Origin: Alisma plantago-aquatica
Taxonomy: Eukaryota > Streptophyta > Magnoliopsida > Alismatales > Alismataceae
Length of the DNA: 64,000 nucleotides
Direction of reading: 5' to 3'
Assembly: GCA_963693085.1 (NCBI GenBank)
Contig: OY856409.1
Location: 295,096,058-295,160,057, forward strand
Position numbers and translations under genes: made by a program. This document shows, piece by piece, positions 39,790 through 51,509 of this stretch (the first letter of the stretch is position 1; each line of letters starts with the position of its first letter). The notes beneath the pieces are model-generated. The model was not told where the DNA came from and searched no databases. It saw nothing but the letters and a program-made list of their open reading frames with translations.

Positions 39790-40000
39790 TTTTGCTTGAA
39801 CCAATCTGGGTTGATTGATTCTACCCTTGAGCCGGTCGGCTCACCTCTTGGTTGGTCGGTTGGTCTGTTAGAGTGATTGTCTAATGTCTGGGCACCTCCA
39901 AATGGTTGGTTGGGCCATCAACCAATCGGCTCGACTCCTGTTGTCGGTCCTCCAATTGATTGTCTTATCTTTGAGATGGTCAATTAGTCTAACGTTGAGT
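39790..40000 (-). repeat. Array of ACCGACC-type short motifs
   Basis: The minus strand has repeated ACCAACCGACCAACC and GAGCCGACCGGCTC-like motifs. They resemble the GAACCGACCAGTTC repeats in the copia LTR U3 at 41700-41850 and 46080-46400, so this may be a displaced U3 fragment of the same LTR family. No LTR ends could be placed. Confidence 0.5.
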
Positions 40001-40270
40001 GTCATCTTTTCCATAACAAGTAAAAAAACTATCCTATTGCTATTAAAGTTATCACATGGTAATGATAAACCTTGAGTTACATTTGAGGGAGAAAATGAAG
40101 AATAGAATAATACTTTTATATTGGGAAGAAGAAGGTAGATGCTCGGCATGTAAATCAATATATAATTAGATACAAGCATACCATCAACCACACACATATA
40201 TAAGAGTTATTGTCCATAATCATACTATACATACACCATCAAAACCTATTTTAAGGTGACGCATGCAAAT

Positions 40271-40273
<3 letters not shown>

Positions 40274-40308
<35 letters not shown>

Positions 40309-40316
40309 CTTGGGTT
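40274..40316. repeat. (TA)n microsatellite
   Basis: About 21 uninterrupted TA units. Confidence 0.95.
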
Positions 40317-40440
40317 GTATGTGGTATTTAATTGGATATGCATGTTAATCATTTTCAATATTCACATTGTATGCAATAAATAAAAGGCAAAAACCAAAAA
40401 TAGATCATATCGATTAAATCTCAAAACATAGTAAATTGAT

Positions 40441-40454
40441 GTGTTTTGATACTA
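40441..40454 (-). other. Primer-binding site of the minus-strand copia element
   Basis: The minus strand reads TAGTATCAAAACAC directly after the LTR end (CCATATTTCCCAACA, then A). It derives from TGGTATCA, the tRNA-Met-type PBS common in plant copia elements. Confidence 0.65.
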
Positions 40455-40455
40455 T

Positions 40456-40650
40456 TGTTGGGAAATATGGTGGCACAACAGACAGTGGAAATGAAAAACA
40501 ATATCTACCATATTCCCCTTAAACCAGTGTATTGTGTCAATAGTTGTATAATAGGAATGATGGTTTATCAGGTCATATCTGGTCCTAGAGCAAGTCCAAC
40601 GACTATTTCTCATTGTAGTATGCACCTTTCTTCAAATCACAGTTAGAATT
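40456..40650 (-). mobile_element. LTR fragment (U5 end) of the minus-strand copia element
   Basis: The minus strand 40650-40456 matches the last ~195 bp of the plus-strand LTR ending at 47014. Shared blocks include GTTGGACTTGCTC, GGTTTAAGGGGAATATGGT and ACCACCATATTTCCCA. Above 40650 the match stops, so the LTR is truncated. It shows that the two copia remnants in the window belong to one family in opposite orientation. Confidence 0.8.
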
Positions 40651-41476
40651 ATAGCTTTTCCATAATATCATTTCATACATGATTTCCCTGTATCTAAAAA
40701 TAAACTATATTCCATTTTTAGTACTAGCCATCTGTAGTTAACATTGATTGTTTTCATAGTGTAATTTGCTATTCAATCTAATTAGAAACTGACATTTGCA
40801 GTGCTCAAATAGAAGATCAAATGTCTTACAAACACTTTACATGTAAACCATATAATTGTTAGCATGCCTTGGTAGTGTGTTATTAATTGTAGTGGTGATA
40901 AACATTTGAATTATTAACCCCAATTTTAATGTGTTACATTAAAGTAATAGTTATAATCATAATTCTATCAAAGTAGGTGATTGTTAAATAAGTTTTCAAT
41001 GTACTAATTAATATCAGGTTACCCCTAGGTTCCTAGAGAATCCACTTTTTCATTCACTAGTTGATTTATTTCATAACTTGTTAATTTCAATTCTTACATT
41101 AAATAATCAAACCAAACTTTTCATTAGTGTAGAGGATTGGTTTATAGTTAGCAGCAGTTTCTAGATTCACATTGCCAGTTCTATATTACTCTACGTGTGT
41201 ACTTACATTTTTATAAGCACCTCCATTGTCTGTAAAATATGATTTGAAAAGGATTTTCCAAGAGCAACTTGACCTTATGGATTTCTGACACGAAATCCTA
41301 GTGACCAAAACCTATTTTTCTAGAAACCCTAGATTAGGGTTTATAATGACATTTAACTTGTAAACCAATGCAATTTTATTATTTCTAGTGATTTATGTTT
41401 GAATAAAGATAAAAAAACATTGATTTAGAAATTCCTTTGCAAATATATTATTTTCTAGTGATTTATATTCTCCAAC
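40651..41476. other. Unassigned spacer between the two copia remnants
   Basis: AT-rich; no ORF or recognisable element found. Confidence 0.5.
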
Positions 41477-41852
41477 TTTCCATTTACTTGGTAGCAATGA
41501 TGTGTTTCTAGACACCTCTCTTTGGTTATGATGTTGTAAATCATTTACGGGCATCTCTACCAATGTAACTTGGAGCCTATAGGGTCACACACATAGGATA
41601 CACTTGGAAAAGGATTTAATTCATGAGTATGGTTTAAACGTGATAACGAAAGAGTTAGGTATTCAATTTAAACAACATTGGTTGAATAATTGACTGATTG
41701 GACAGTGAACCAACCAGTTCATGTGGTGAACCGATCATTTCAGTAGGTCAAGTCAATTGAGTTGAACTTGGAAATTCTGGACCATGAATCGACCGAGTTA
41801 GGACGTGAACCAACCAGTTTAGGTACATGAACCGACCATCTCAGGTTGTGAA
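41477..41852 (+). mobile_element. Copia LTR fragment (U3), probable 5' LTR relic
   Basis: Direct match to 45851-46230 in the 3' LTR, starting TTTCCATTTACTTGGTAG and ending ACCGACCATCTCAGG. It includes several GAACCGACCAGTTC-type repeats. The LTR start and the TATA/R/U5 part are missing. A TGGTATCACAGA (41884-41895) could be the decayed PBS, implying a deletion between U3 and the PBS. Alternatively this is a stray LTR piece. Confidence 0.65.
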
Positions 41853-41895
41853 AGAACAAGATATTAGCCCGACATTGTTGACGTGGTATCACAGA

Positions 41896-44078
41896 ATATT
41901 GAAAAAACAAGGAAAACATAAATATAAACAAATGAACAACTAAATTCTTTATTAATAGAGATCCTCTCCAAAGTTGAGAACGAATAGGTAGTGTTTGGAT
42001 GTCAAATCACACTCTAAATTTGTCAAGATCGCTCATTTTTTTGCCTACTTTACTTTCTCATGTCTTCAGTTTGTATGCACTATTATCAAGGTTGTGTTTC
42101 TCATCACCATAACCTCTTAGGTCACAAATGGGAAATTATTCCACTAAAAGATCCAGATAGTTAGATTTTGTATAATAATACAGTCCATCCAAATTTTAGG
42201 ACTTGGTATCACCAACTTTGAGTCGGTATCACTGATATCTCTCTATCCTTTTATAATTTTAACATCTTCAAATTTATCGAGTTGGTTTTTTGTAGTATCA
42301 AAATCACTTTGGAGTGCTTCTGTCCTGAGTCTCAGTACCATCGAGATGTGTCTCATTAGAACCAATCCATTTGAATTGTGTCCCTTTCATTATTTAGGCA
42401 CCAATGTCAACACCGCTAAGAGTGGTCTTGGTAGCGCTGAGTTACCCTCTCCAAAGCACCAAAATAGCTTTTATAGAACCAAAATTTCATGTATATTTGT
42501 TGACTTTTTGTCATCCAAACATTGTTGGTACCACTGTGTTGTGTCTCGCTTGCGCTGACTCTTACTTACAATGCACTTTCCACTTGAAAGTCAAATAGAA
42601 AGGTACTGAGACAATAATACCATTAATTTTTTATAAATTTTTTAAGGAAAATAGATGATGTTTATGCAAAAGGTTTTCTTTTGGTTCATTATAATATGAG
42701 AATAAGCACATGTACTTGATAAAGAATGCACAAGAATTCACCTACATTGGACTATAAGATAATGATAAAATATGCGCACATCAATATTTATAAATAGTCT
42801 TTCTATATCATATCAATTATAATGTTTTATAAAACATCAACATAGAAGAAGTGCATCAGTCGTATTTATCAAAATACTAGACATTAAATATAGAGGGTGG
42901 GATTTTGGCCCTACCAACCTAGATGATCCAATCACATACAATTGCAAGAGTAGTGCTCTTTGAGAAAAAAATGTGCAACCACTTAGCAAGACCAGGGTGG
43001 GAAATCCAAAATTCCTAAACATAGTGTTAGTCATCTAAATAATGTAGGGACAAAATCATAAACACACCCATGTGATTTTCGATTAAATATGTACATGCAT
43101 CAACAAAAAAGCACTATAAAAATCAAATCAAACTCATTCAAATAAAAAAAGTACTAACAAGAATGAACAGAATGGTCAGATTCCTTGTTCTCTCATGATT
43201 CTAGAAAGCCCAAACTTGGTTGTATTATGATTGAAGCACACAAAGTCCTCCTATGGTGAAGAGTAGAAGGAGAGTATTGGGAACATGGCTAGAGCATACT
43301 ATAGGGAAAAGTGAGCCCATATGGGAATTAACTTTACCTTGACCAATATGCTACAGGATAACAACATTTTTATGTAGCCTAGACATGATAATCACCTTTG
43401 AGGTGGCATAACAATAATAGGGAATAAAAAAGAGTTTTAGATAACAAAACTCTTGATTGGTAGATGGGAAAAATTGAAAAGGTATTTTGATTGGTTCTGT
43501 AGTGTTAATGAGGCACTTTGATGATCTAAGGTCTTCTTTGAAACTATCCATGGGGATAGATAAAGGTGGAGATCATAAGCTTTGTTTTACAAATACTGGT
43601 GGTGCTTGGTTGCTTAGGAAGAATTGAGGGGTTGTAGTTATCAAAATTGGATACTTATGAAGAAAAAATTTAATTGTGTAGAATTATCTAAAATGATTTA
43701 AAGGTTCAATTTAGAGGATAGTAACTCCTTATTGTATTTATCCACATAGTTTTTATTGGAACATACATTAAACATAGTAGTCACCTTCACTTTAACCACT
43801 AATCTTCCATTTATGAGAAAACTAAGGCCATATTCGTAAAACCAAATATAAAAAAGGATTAATTAATTTTATATAAATATTGATTTTTTAGTGGGATGAG
43901 GGTTACATATGTGGTTGAGTTAATTTATGATTTAATGGATTATAAAAGAGTTACTCCTTCATTAACTTGGTATATTGAAGCTGACTTAGGTTCAAATATG
44001 GTTTATTGTATACATCTAAGAATTGAAAACTTAGGAAAAGTATAAGTATTGAAACGTATCAAGGGAAGTACCTTCTAA
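41896..44078. other. Unassigned region between copia LTR relic and pol remnant
   Basis: In a full copia element this would hold gag, protease and integrase, but I cannot read any of them. Around 42200-42560 there are repeated ggtatcact/ggtaccact motifs suggestive of another LTR's U3. Nothing else is supportable. Confidence 0.35.
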
Positions 44079-44976
44079 ATGAAAGATTTAGATGAAACAT
44101 CCTGTGTGATATGAATTGGGATCTATGGAGATAGTTTAGGAAAGTTTCATGACCTAAATATGAGTATAATTATTAGCAAGATTCTAAAAGGGTTCATCAT
44201 GGAGGATTCAAAGAGAGAGAATATGTCCATGGTATTTGATATTAGTCTCTCAAGAATCGTATGTTATGATTCTTATGAAGAATGAAAAAACATGAGGAAT
44301 ATGCCATATGCACTAGTAGTTGGATCTATCATGTATGCTATTTACTCATCCCATTATTTTGTATGCATTAAACATGACAAAATAATATTAGTTAGATTCC
44401 TATGAGGCTCATTGGAATGCCATAAAGATCATCCATTAGTATTTGAGAAGCACTAAGGATCAGTTACTAGATTATGGCAATAAGGAAGAGTTGGTGTAAG
44501 GGGTTACACCTATGCAAGCTTATGCAAAAATAGAGAATGATCACAATATGAAATTGTGTTTAATCTTAAATGAAGAATTAAAAGTTGGAAAGGTTCCAAA
44601 CTGTAAACAATTATTTAAATTCTACAATTGAAGCTGAGTATCTTGGTGTTATGAACACAAGAGTGGATATTATATGGATCCAAAATTTCATATAGATGGT
44701 CATATGGATGTTCCAACCATCGATGACATCGTAGAAATACTATGAAAACAATGGAGCTACTGGTTAGGCAAGGAATATCAGATAGCATATTATGGCAATT
44801 CCATCTCTTATGAGGTGTCATACAAAGTAGAGGTGTGAAACATGCAATATACCAACTAAAGGCAAAATGTTTCTAACCCACTGGATCAACACTTGTGTAG
44901 TAGAAACATGATCGACATGTTTAGATCACTAAGAATAAGATTTGTGGATGATTGGCTCTAAGTGCAAGTGGGAGTC
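44079..44976 (+). pseudogene. Ty1/copia pol 3' end remnant (RT thumb, RNase H)
   Basis: Broken frames give MKDLDETSCVI (family MKDLGEASYILG), ISKILKGFIMEDSKREN and MSMVFDISLS (family KRFNMENSKKG... LPMGHGISLS), MPYALVVGSIMYAI (family IPYASAIGSIMYAM), GYTYAS (family GYTDAS), then IEAEYLGVM and ENNGATG (family TEAEYIA and DNNGAIA) near 44630-44765. The RNase H Asp in GYTDAS is changed. It ends with a decayed PPT (AAGTGGGAG at 44966-44974) before the LTR. Clear Tork-like copia; non-functional. Confidence 0.85.
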
Positions 44977-47014
44977 TTTTGGTGAGTATACCCAGAGAGC
45001 CAACCATATGATGATTGTGACAACATAACATGTAAATTATTTGATTAAAAATAAATGAAATATTTTATTTATTCTATTTCAATCAGTTATGAGATAATGA
45101 TGAAACATAATGAATGTCTAAAGAACGACATTACTCAATGACACATGTCTTCGGGTTGACGACTGGAACAATGTGATCATATGGATGTCAAGAATATGTA
45201 TGTTCTTGTTATGTTCCTAGTTAGATGTTATTGCGAAAGGTTGACAGACAACACTAACAAATAAGACTACAATGTGTGTTGGTTGATGATAAAATCTCAT
45301 TAGTCATGATATATGTGATATCAAACTAAACACATAGATACTTTTTGGGGAACAATGCATCAGATAGACCCACCTTGAGAGTGACACATGGAAACTATAA
45401 TTGGTGGTCATAATCATCTCTCATAGTGAAGATGGTAATTGTAGTTATTGGACCTAAAATCACTACACTCATCACATGTAGTTCAATGTACTTTGACATA
45501 ATCCATCGTGTCCTTGAATAAGGGTTGCCATAAAGCTGATGATTGGATACATTGTGACACATGGGGATGATGTGAGTGATGTAGATAGGATTTGTTCCTC
45601 CAACAAAAGTTTGATATCATGGCCTCTAGATAAGTGAGACTGAGAAAGGCATGCACATGTACATGTGAATAAATATTTAATATTGATGTGACATATATCT
45701 CAGACAGTCTGCTCTATATCAAGAACATGGATTGAATATTGAGAGGATTATGATTCCATGCCTCGAGTTCAATATGGATATCAAAGTTAAAGTAATAATA
45801 TAATCACTATAATACCAAGAATGGATTGTAGGTTGAAGTTGTTCTCTGAATTTCCATTTACTTGGTAGAAATGATGTGTTACTAGACACTGCTCTTTGCT
45901 TGTGATATCATGAATCAATTATGGGCATTTAGTACCAATGTAACTTGGAACCTATGGGGTCACACACATATGATACACTTGTAATAGGGTTTCATTCATG
46001 AATATGGTTTAAACCTAGTTATGAAAGAGTTAGGTATTCAATTTAAACAACATTCGTGGAATAATTGACTGACTGAATAGTGAACAAACTAGTTCATGTG
46101 GTGAATCAATTGTTTTAGCATATCAGGTCAATTGAACTGACTTTGCCAATTTTGGACCATGAACGGAGTACTTGAAGAAGTGAACTGATCAGCTCAGGTA
46201 CGTGGACCGACCATCTCAGGTTTTGAACCCAGTGATTGGTGGATCAATTTGATTTATTAAAGGATTTATGTTAACATCATGTTGAGCATTAAATTGGATA
46301 ATAATTGTCAATACATTTACAATTAGGAAACATGATGAAATGACTGGTTCAAGGGTTGAACTGATCAACTAATATGCCAACCTATTAGTTCACCTGTGAA
46401 CCGACCGTTTCACCACTCGAATGTTATGAAAATTTGTGAAATTCTAGTCCATTCCACTTCCACTCAGACGGGGAACCTTGACCCTAACCCTCCTATAAAT
46501 AGAGGGGTACTCGGGGCTTATCAGGAACAATTCAAAAATGCCTTTGACAATTGTTTGTCTTTTCTGGTTGTGGTAAATGAGAGAACATGAGCAAGTCCTA
46601 CCCAATAAAGGGAGGGATAGTGAGGTAGAACAATTGTGGGAGAGAAAGTTGGTGCTAGTACACGAACATAGAGTGACAACTCCTTCTTGTCAGTTCTACT
46701 ATAACAACAAGAGTTCCTGGTTGTCTGTTGTACTACCATAGAGGCATGGAGCTTTTCCCGCTAGGAGGACAACGTCAAGTTGTTGTCTTCTGTATTCAAC
46801 CAGGAGTTGTTGTTGATGTCCTCCAACTGTAACTTGAGGGAAGACACATACTGCAATGAAAAATAGTTGTTGGACTTGCTCCAGGACCATGTATGATCTT
46901 GTAAACCATTATTTCTATTATATAGTTATTGATGCGATCCAGTGGTTTAAGGGGAATATGGTGGATAATTCCTTTTTTGTTTTTGTTGCTCGCTCTACCA
47001 CCATATTTCCCAGC
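44977..47014 (+). mobile_element. 3' LTR of the plus-strand copia element (2.0 kb)
   Basis: It begins near TTTTGGTGAGTATACCC, right after the PPT-like AAGTGGGAG (intact relatives start TGTTGG), and ends CCATATTTCCCAGCA at 47014. U3 holds repeated GAACCGACC-type motifs (46080-46400), then a TATA box at 46493. The U5 end matches the inverted fragment at 40456-40650, and part of U3 matches 41477-41852. Confidence 0.8.
46493..46503 (+). promoter_or_regulatory. Copia LTR TATA box
   Basis: CTATAAATAGA, about 90 bp downstream of the last GAACCGACCG motif. Confidence 0.7.
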
Positions 47015-48249
47015 AATTATAATTCTTGATGTTTGTTTAAATGAATAATTCATCACATGCCTACCATTGTGGACAATATAGAAGTATGAGTATAGATTAA
47101 GATATCATGTTATTATGAATCACATCTGAATGAATATGTCAAGTTTTCAAAATGCAAAGATCATGTTTAGTTTGAGAATCATGTTTATGTTCAGGAGGAA
47201 TAATTCTTATCATATTTAAGAGCCAAGATAAGTAGATCTTAATGCTATTTGAAAAAAATTAAGTATATTTATATGCTTCCCAATGACTTTAATCAAGGAC
47301 TTTCATAGAAATTAAAGGGTTTCTTGACATCATGTGCTCTTAAGTGAACGATCATACATGGACATTCATATAGTATATTTCTTGATTTTAGTGTGTGTCA
47401 ATGATATACTATGTCAAAGAAATTGTGAATTATAGATTTGTCAAGTCATATTCATCTAATGTCTTACATTTATTTTTCTTTATATAATGTACACATTGCC
47501 ACTTACTAATGTATGATTTTGCATGTTCATGATGTGATATTTCCCAAGATCAAGGAGAAGAATCGAACTAAAGAAAGATCTTAAAGAGTAGAGGATGACT
47601 AAGATAGAGACCGGTGGAGTTCCATTTTACCATATCAGAATTATCAAGATTAGAATGATAGTCATGTATTAAGGTTTATATAGAATCCATGTATTTTATT
47701 TTTGTTCCAAGTGGATGATTTTTATGTAAATGTTTCCTTTCCATAGTAGTTGCATGAATCTAGTTTTTGTAATACACAGTTCTTCCATTTATATTTTGGT
47801 TTTGAGTATTAAATTTTCTTAACATACCTCCAAGCAAAGTGATCCATGTAATGGACAATATGAATTTACTTCAGTTGTTGCAAATGCACGTGGAGGGGGG
47901 TACAATATCCAATGAGTGATATTTCACGATGTGTTACTCTAGTTTTCATTCCTAGATTACCTCAAATACTCTGTTATTGGTTTAACTCTTAGCCTTTGTG
48001 TAATTTATACCTTTTAAACGATATAGTTTCATGACTATCCTAATTTACCACCATTAGGTACCAAACAATGTCATACAACACTACCCCAAGAATTCAACCA
48101 AAGATAGAGTTTTTATATGGAACTCAATAGGTTTAGATAGTGTTTTTAGAAGAAACTCAATGGTTTTAGACCTAATGGGCCTATGATATCAACCAACTTC
48201 CTTTGGGGTTTGACCTGACCTTTTCTAGCCCATCTGATGTAAATTATCC
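47015..48249. other. Unassigned AT-rich sequence
   Basis: No ORF or element ends found; presumably flanking DNA of the copia 3' LTR. Confidence 0.5.
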
Positions 48250-48383
48250 TCTAGACTAGGATGGTGTCCCATAGAAAATATAATCCGAGTTCAAATCCTA
48301 GATGCCTCCTTGATTTACCACCTTCCCAAGAGTTTAGCCTCTGCCAAGGGTGTGGGAGGGGGGAAATCTTTCTCTCTTAATCC
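48250..48383 (+). mobile_element. Degenerate second copy of the SINE at 21005-21168
   Basis: Shared blocks in the same order: GGTGTCCC, a decayed B box GAGTTCAAATCC (48287-48298), GATTTACCACC, TTYAGCCTCYGCC, GTGGGAGGGGGGAAAT and CTCTCTTAATCC. The A box is lost. It lies next to the microsatellite cluster. Confidence 0.8.
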
Positions 48384-48454
48384 TGTATATATAACATATG
48401 TATTAATACATATATATGTATATATATGTTTATATGTGTGTGTTTATGTATAGA

Positions 48455-48612
<158 letters not shown>

Positions 48613-48625
48613 AGATAGAGAGAGA

Positions 48626-48961
48626 GGGTATATCTTTGCTACCCATGCGTGTAACTAACATTCGCTACCCGTGCATTTGTTTTGTAATAGGAATACATGC
48701 ATTTGTAATGAGATAGTCCAATTTTGTAATGAGACGATCAAAATTGTAATACAAAGACTCATTTTGTATTACAACGTTGTTACAGTCATAAATATATATT
48801 TTATTGTTTCTAGACGGAGAATACAAACATCACGCTATATTTACAAAATGAGTCTGTCTATTACAATTTGGACCAGCTCATTACAAATGCATGCCTTCCT
48901 ATTACAAAACTGATGCACGGGTAGAGAATCTTAGTTACCCACATGGGTAGCGAAGATATAC

Positions 48962-48963
<2 letters not shown>
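48626..48963. mobile_element. Foldback MITE, family A copy 1
   Basis: The 338-bp unit is an inverted repeat over most of its length. The ends are GGGTATATCTTTGCTACCCA and, reverse-complemented, GGGTATATCTTCGCTACCCA. Arms of roughly 130 bp keep matching through TTTTGTAATAGGAA, TTTGTAATGAG and GACTCATTTTGTA. No transposase. (TA)n lies on both sides (48511-48610 and 48964-49023), as if it had inserted into a TA tract. Confidence 0.85.

Positions 48964-49023
<60 letters not shown>
48964..49023. repeat. (AT)n microsatellite between two MITEs
   Basis: About 30 uninterrupted AT units linking the right end of MITE A1 to the left end of MITE A2. Confidence 0.97.
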
Positions 49024-49025
<2 letters not shown>

Positions 49026-49568
49026 TATATATTCACTACCCATGCTGGTAACTAACTTTATTTACCCATGGATCTATTTTGAAATAGAAAGGTACCTATA
49101 TGTAATGAGACAAACAACGTTTGTAATAAGATGACCAAATTTGTAATACAAACACTCATTTTGTATTGCGGTGTAAACTGATTTCATATATATCATTTTA
49201 CTATAATCAGACATGTAGTACATATCATTTTATTGTACTTAGACGTATATATATATATATATACACAAAGACTCATTTTATATACAAAGACATAACTAAG
49301 ACATATATCACCTAATTGTAATGAGATAACCAAAATTGTAATACAAAGACTCATTTTATAAATACAACATGAAATTTTTATTGTCCCTCTGAAAATGGTA
49401 GAAATGATATTTATCACAACAGTCCACGTAGTTTTACAAAATGAGTCTTTCTATTACAATTTTGGTCATCTCACTACAATGTTAGTTGTCTCATTACAAA
49501 CATGAGTCTCCCTTGTAAAAGACAGAGGCATGGGTGCCTTAGTTACCCGAATGGGTAGTGAATGAATA
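49024..49568. mobile_element. Foldback MITE, family A copy 2 (enlarged)
   Basis: The ends GGTATATATTCACTACCCATG and (reverse complement) ATTCATTCACTACCCATTCGGG match family A. The arms repeat TGTAATGAGAC and CTCATTTTGTA. The middle is longer than in copy 1 (545 versus 338 bp) and contains extra copies of AATACAAAGACTCATTTT and a short (TA)n at about 49247-49262, suggesting an internal duplication. Confidence 0.75.
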
Positions 49569-49606
49569 TATATATATCTATATATATCTATATATATATA
49601 TATATC

Positions 49607-49658
<52 letters not shown>

Positions 49659-49659
49659 A
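49567..49659. repeat. (TA)n/(GA)n compound microsatellite
   Basis: Interrupted TA units to about 49632, then an almost pure GA run. Confidence 0.95.
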
Positions 49660-49803
49660 AGTGTGTATTAGGTGATACATGTAACTTCTTTATATCTTCT
49701 ATCAAAATGACATATGTAGAATCTATTAATTAAATCAAGCCATATGGATTAAATAAAAAAATTCTAGATTATATATGTTTTAATATATATATATAGAGAG
49801 AGA

Positions 49804-50171
49804 GAGTCAGGCTAGAATGCACTCGAGTGTACATATCGCACAAATACACTCAAGTGTGATTGCATATGAAGAATGTTTTTTTGCAAAATGTAAACCATTG
49901 ATCTTCACTGTCATACTATAACTAGGCTACATACAAATTTTGAGCCCATTTGGATGAGTGCAAGTCGCTCATCCAAGGGCAACAAAATCAACGCGCAAAA
50001 CTAATTTAAAATGCATAATTTTTGCGGTCTTTATAACATGACTTACAAATGTCCAAATGTGTTCAAATTTTGTATATGAGCTATTCACAAGATGTTTAAG
50101 AAGATCAACAAATTATATTTTTGAAAAAAATATTGCATCATAAAAAACTGCTTGAGTGTATTCTAGCCTGA

Positions 50172-50174
<3 letters not shown>
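49804..50174. mobile_element. MITE, family B copy 1
   Basis: 371 bp with terminal inverted repeats GAGTCAGGCTAGAATGCACT and (reverse complement) GAGTCAGGCTAGAATACACT. Non-coding, AT-rich interior (for example TTTTGAGCCCATTTGGATGA, GTGTTCAAATTTTGTATATG). The inverted symmetry continues outward as (TA)n(GA)n on the left and (CT)n(TA)n on the right. Confidence 0.85.

Positions 50175-50268
<94 letters not shown>
50174..50268. repeat. (CT)n then (TA)n microsatellite
   Basis: CT units to 50210, then about 28 TA units. Confidence 0.97.
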
Positions 50269-50270
<2 letters not shown>

Positions 50271-50720
50271 GAGATACATGTAACTTTTGTATATCTTCTT
50301 TCGCAATGGCATATTTAGAATATGTTTATTGAAAAAAAACCATTTAAATTAAATAAAATTTTATAGATTATATATGTTTAAAAAGTTAGGACTATATCTA
50401 ATATTTATCTTGAGATATATAAATATGTTATCCAATGGTTTCTAAAATTCCTATAACTTACCAATTATTATAAAATATACATCTTCTTTCAATGGGTGCC
50501 CTACAAATGTTAGATTTTGGTGATTTTTGATATACATGTTATCTAAGGGATATATATCATATCCATAAGGTTGGATGGTTATGTAGAGTTTTTAAGCATC
50601 ATAAATGAAGATGGGTACATGTAAGCTACATGTACTAAGGTACACAATTCTTTTAGACATAAATATCATATATACAAATTTATATGTATATATTTTTATG
50701 AATATATGTACATATATGGA

Positions 50721-50725
<5 letters not shown>

Positions 50726-50768
<43 letters not shown>

Positions 50769-50800
50769 TATATATAGAGAGAGAGGGAGGGAGAGAGAGT
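50726..50800. repeat. (TA)n/(CA)n/(GA)n microsatellite
   Basis: TA run to about 50758, then short CA, TA and GA runs leading directly into MITE B2. Confidence 0.9.
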
Positions 50801-51156
50801 CGGGCTAGAATACACTCTAGTATATAGATTGCACCTTACACTCATGTGGTTTTTACATATCTAGACTATTTTTGGGCAAATTCAAATCGTTGATATCATT
50901 ACTACAACAAATATAGGCTATATGAATATTTTGAGCTAATTTGGATTATCTTATGTCACTCATTTGGGACGAACAAAATCAATTCACAAAGCAAATGTAA
51001 ATAATTCATTTTTTTCTACCTTCAGATCAATGACCTATAGGTGTCCACATGAGTTGAAATTTTATATGTAGTATGTTAATAAGATGTTTAAGAAGATAAT
51101 TTGTTTACAAATTTAAAATACATGTTTCATGATGAAAAATGACTTGAGTGTATTCT
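50797..51156. mobile_element. MITE, family B copy 2
   Basis: It starts GAGTCGGGCTAGAATACACT and shares interior blocks with B1 (TTTTGAGCTAATTTGGAT, AAAATCAAT, GTGTCCACATGAGTTGAAAT, AAGATGTTTAAGAAGAT). The right end reads GACTTGAGTGTATTCT and then runs into CTCTCTC, so its last ten bases are lost. Confidence 0.8.
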
Positions 51157-51162
51157 CTCTCT

Positions 51163-51508
51163 GGTACACTCGCATGATAGAATGCACTAAACTATGCATA
51201 TCACACTGTACACTCAAGTGGTGTTTACATATCTAGACTTTTTTTTGGAAAATCTGAACTATTGATATTTAATATTATAACAAATATATGTTAGATGAAA
51301 ATTTTGAGCTTATTTAGATTCTTCAAAGTCACTCTTCCATCGAAAAAATCAACACATAAAACTAATTTTAATTACATATTTTGTGTGTGCATAAATTGAT
51401 GACCAGAGGTGTCTAAATGAGTTGAAAATTTTAAAATAAAAGTTGCCTCATGGAATGACTATACTGTATTATGTCTCGAGTATAGTCGACTGTATTTTAG
51501 CTTTACTC
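51163..51508. mobile_element. MITE, family B copy 3, adjacent to copy 2
   Basis: It starts near GGTACACTCGCATGATAGAATGCACT and shares TTTACATATCTAGACTTTTT, TTTTGAGCTTATTTAGATT and GTGTCTAAATGAGTTGAAA with copy 2. The right end CTCGAGTATAGTCGACTGTATTTTAG, split by small changes, is a decayed inverted copy of the family terminus ending GCTTTACTC. Only about 6 bp separate copies 2 and 3. Confidence 0.75.
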
Positions 51509-51509
51509 C

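Larger units (their letters stand above)
49666..50380. repeat. 115-bp direct repeats flanking MITE B1
   Basis: 49666-49781 and 50265-50380 share TATTAGGNGATACATGTAAC at the start and AGATTATATATGTTT at the end, with scattered changes. MITE B1 and its (GA)n/(CT)n/(TA)n flanks lie between them. Far too long for a TSD, so it records a local duplication or a second repeat family. Confidence 0.75.

Noticed and set aside
40274..40316. (TA)n as a MITE insertion site like those at 48.5-50 kb
   Set aside because: No terminal inverted repeats are found next to it.
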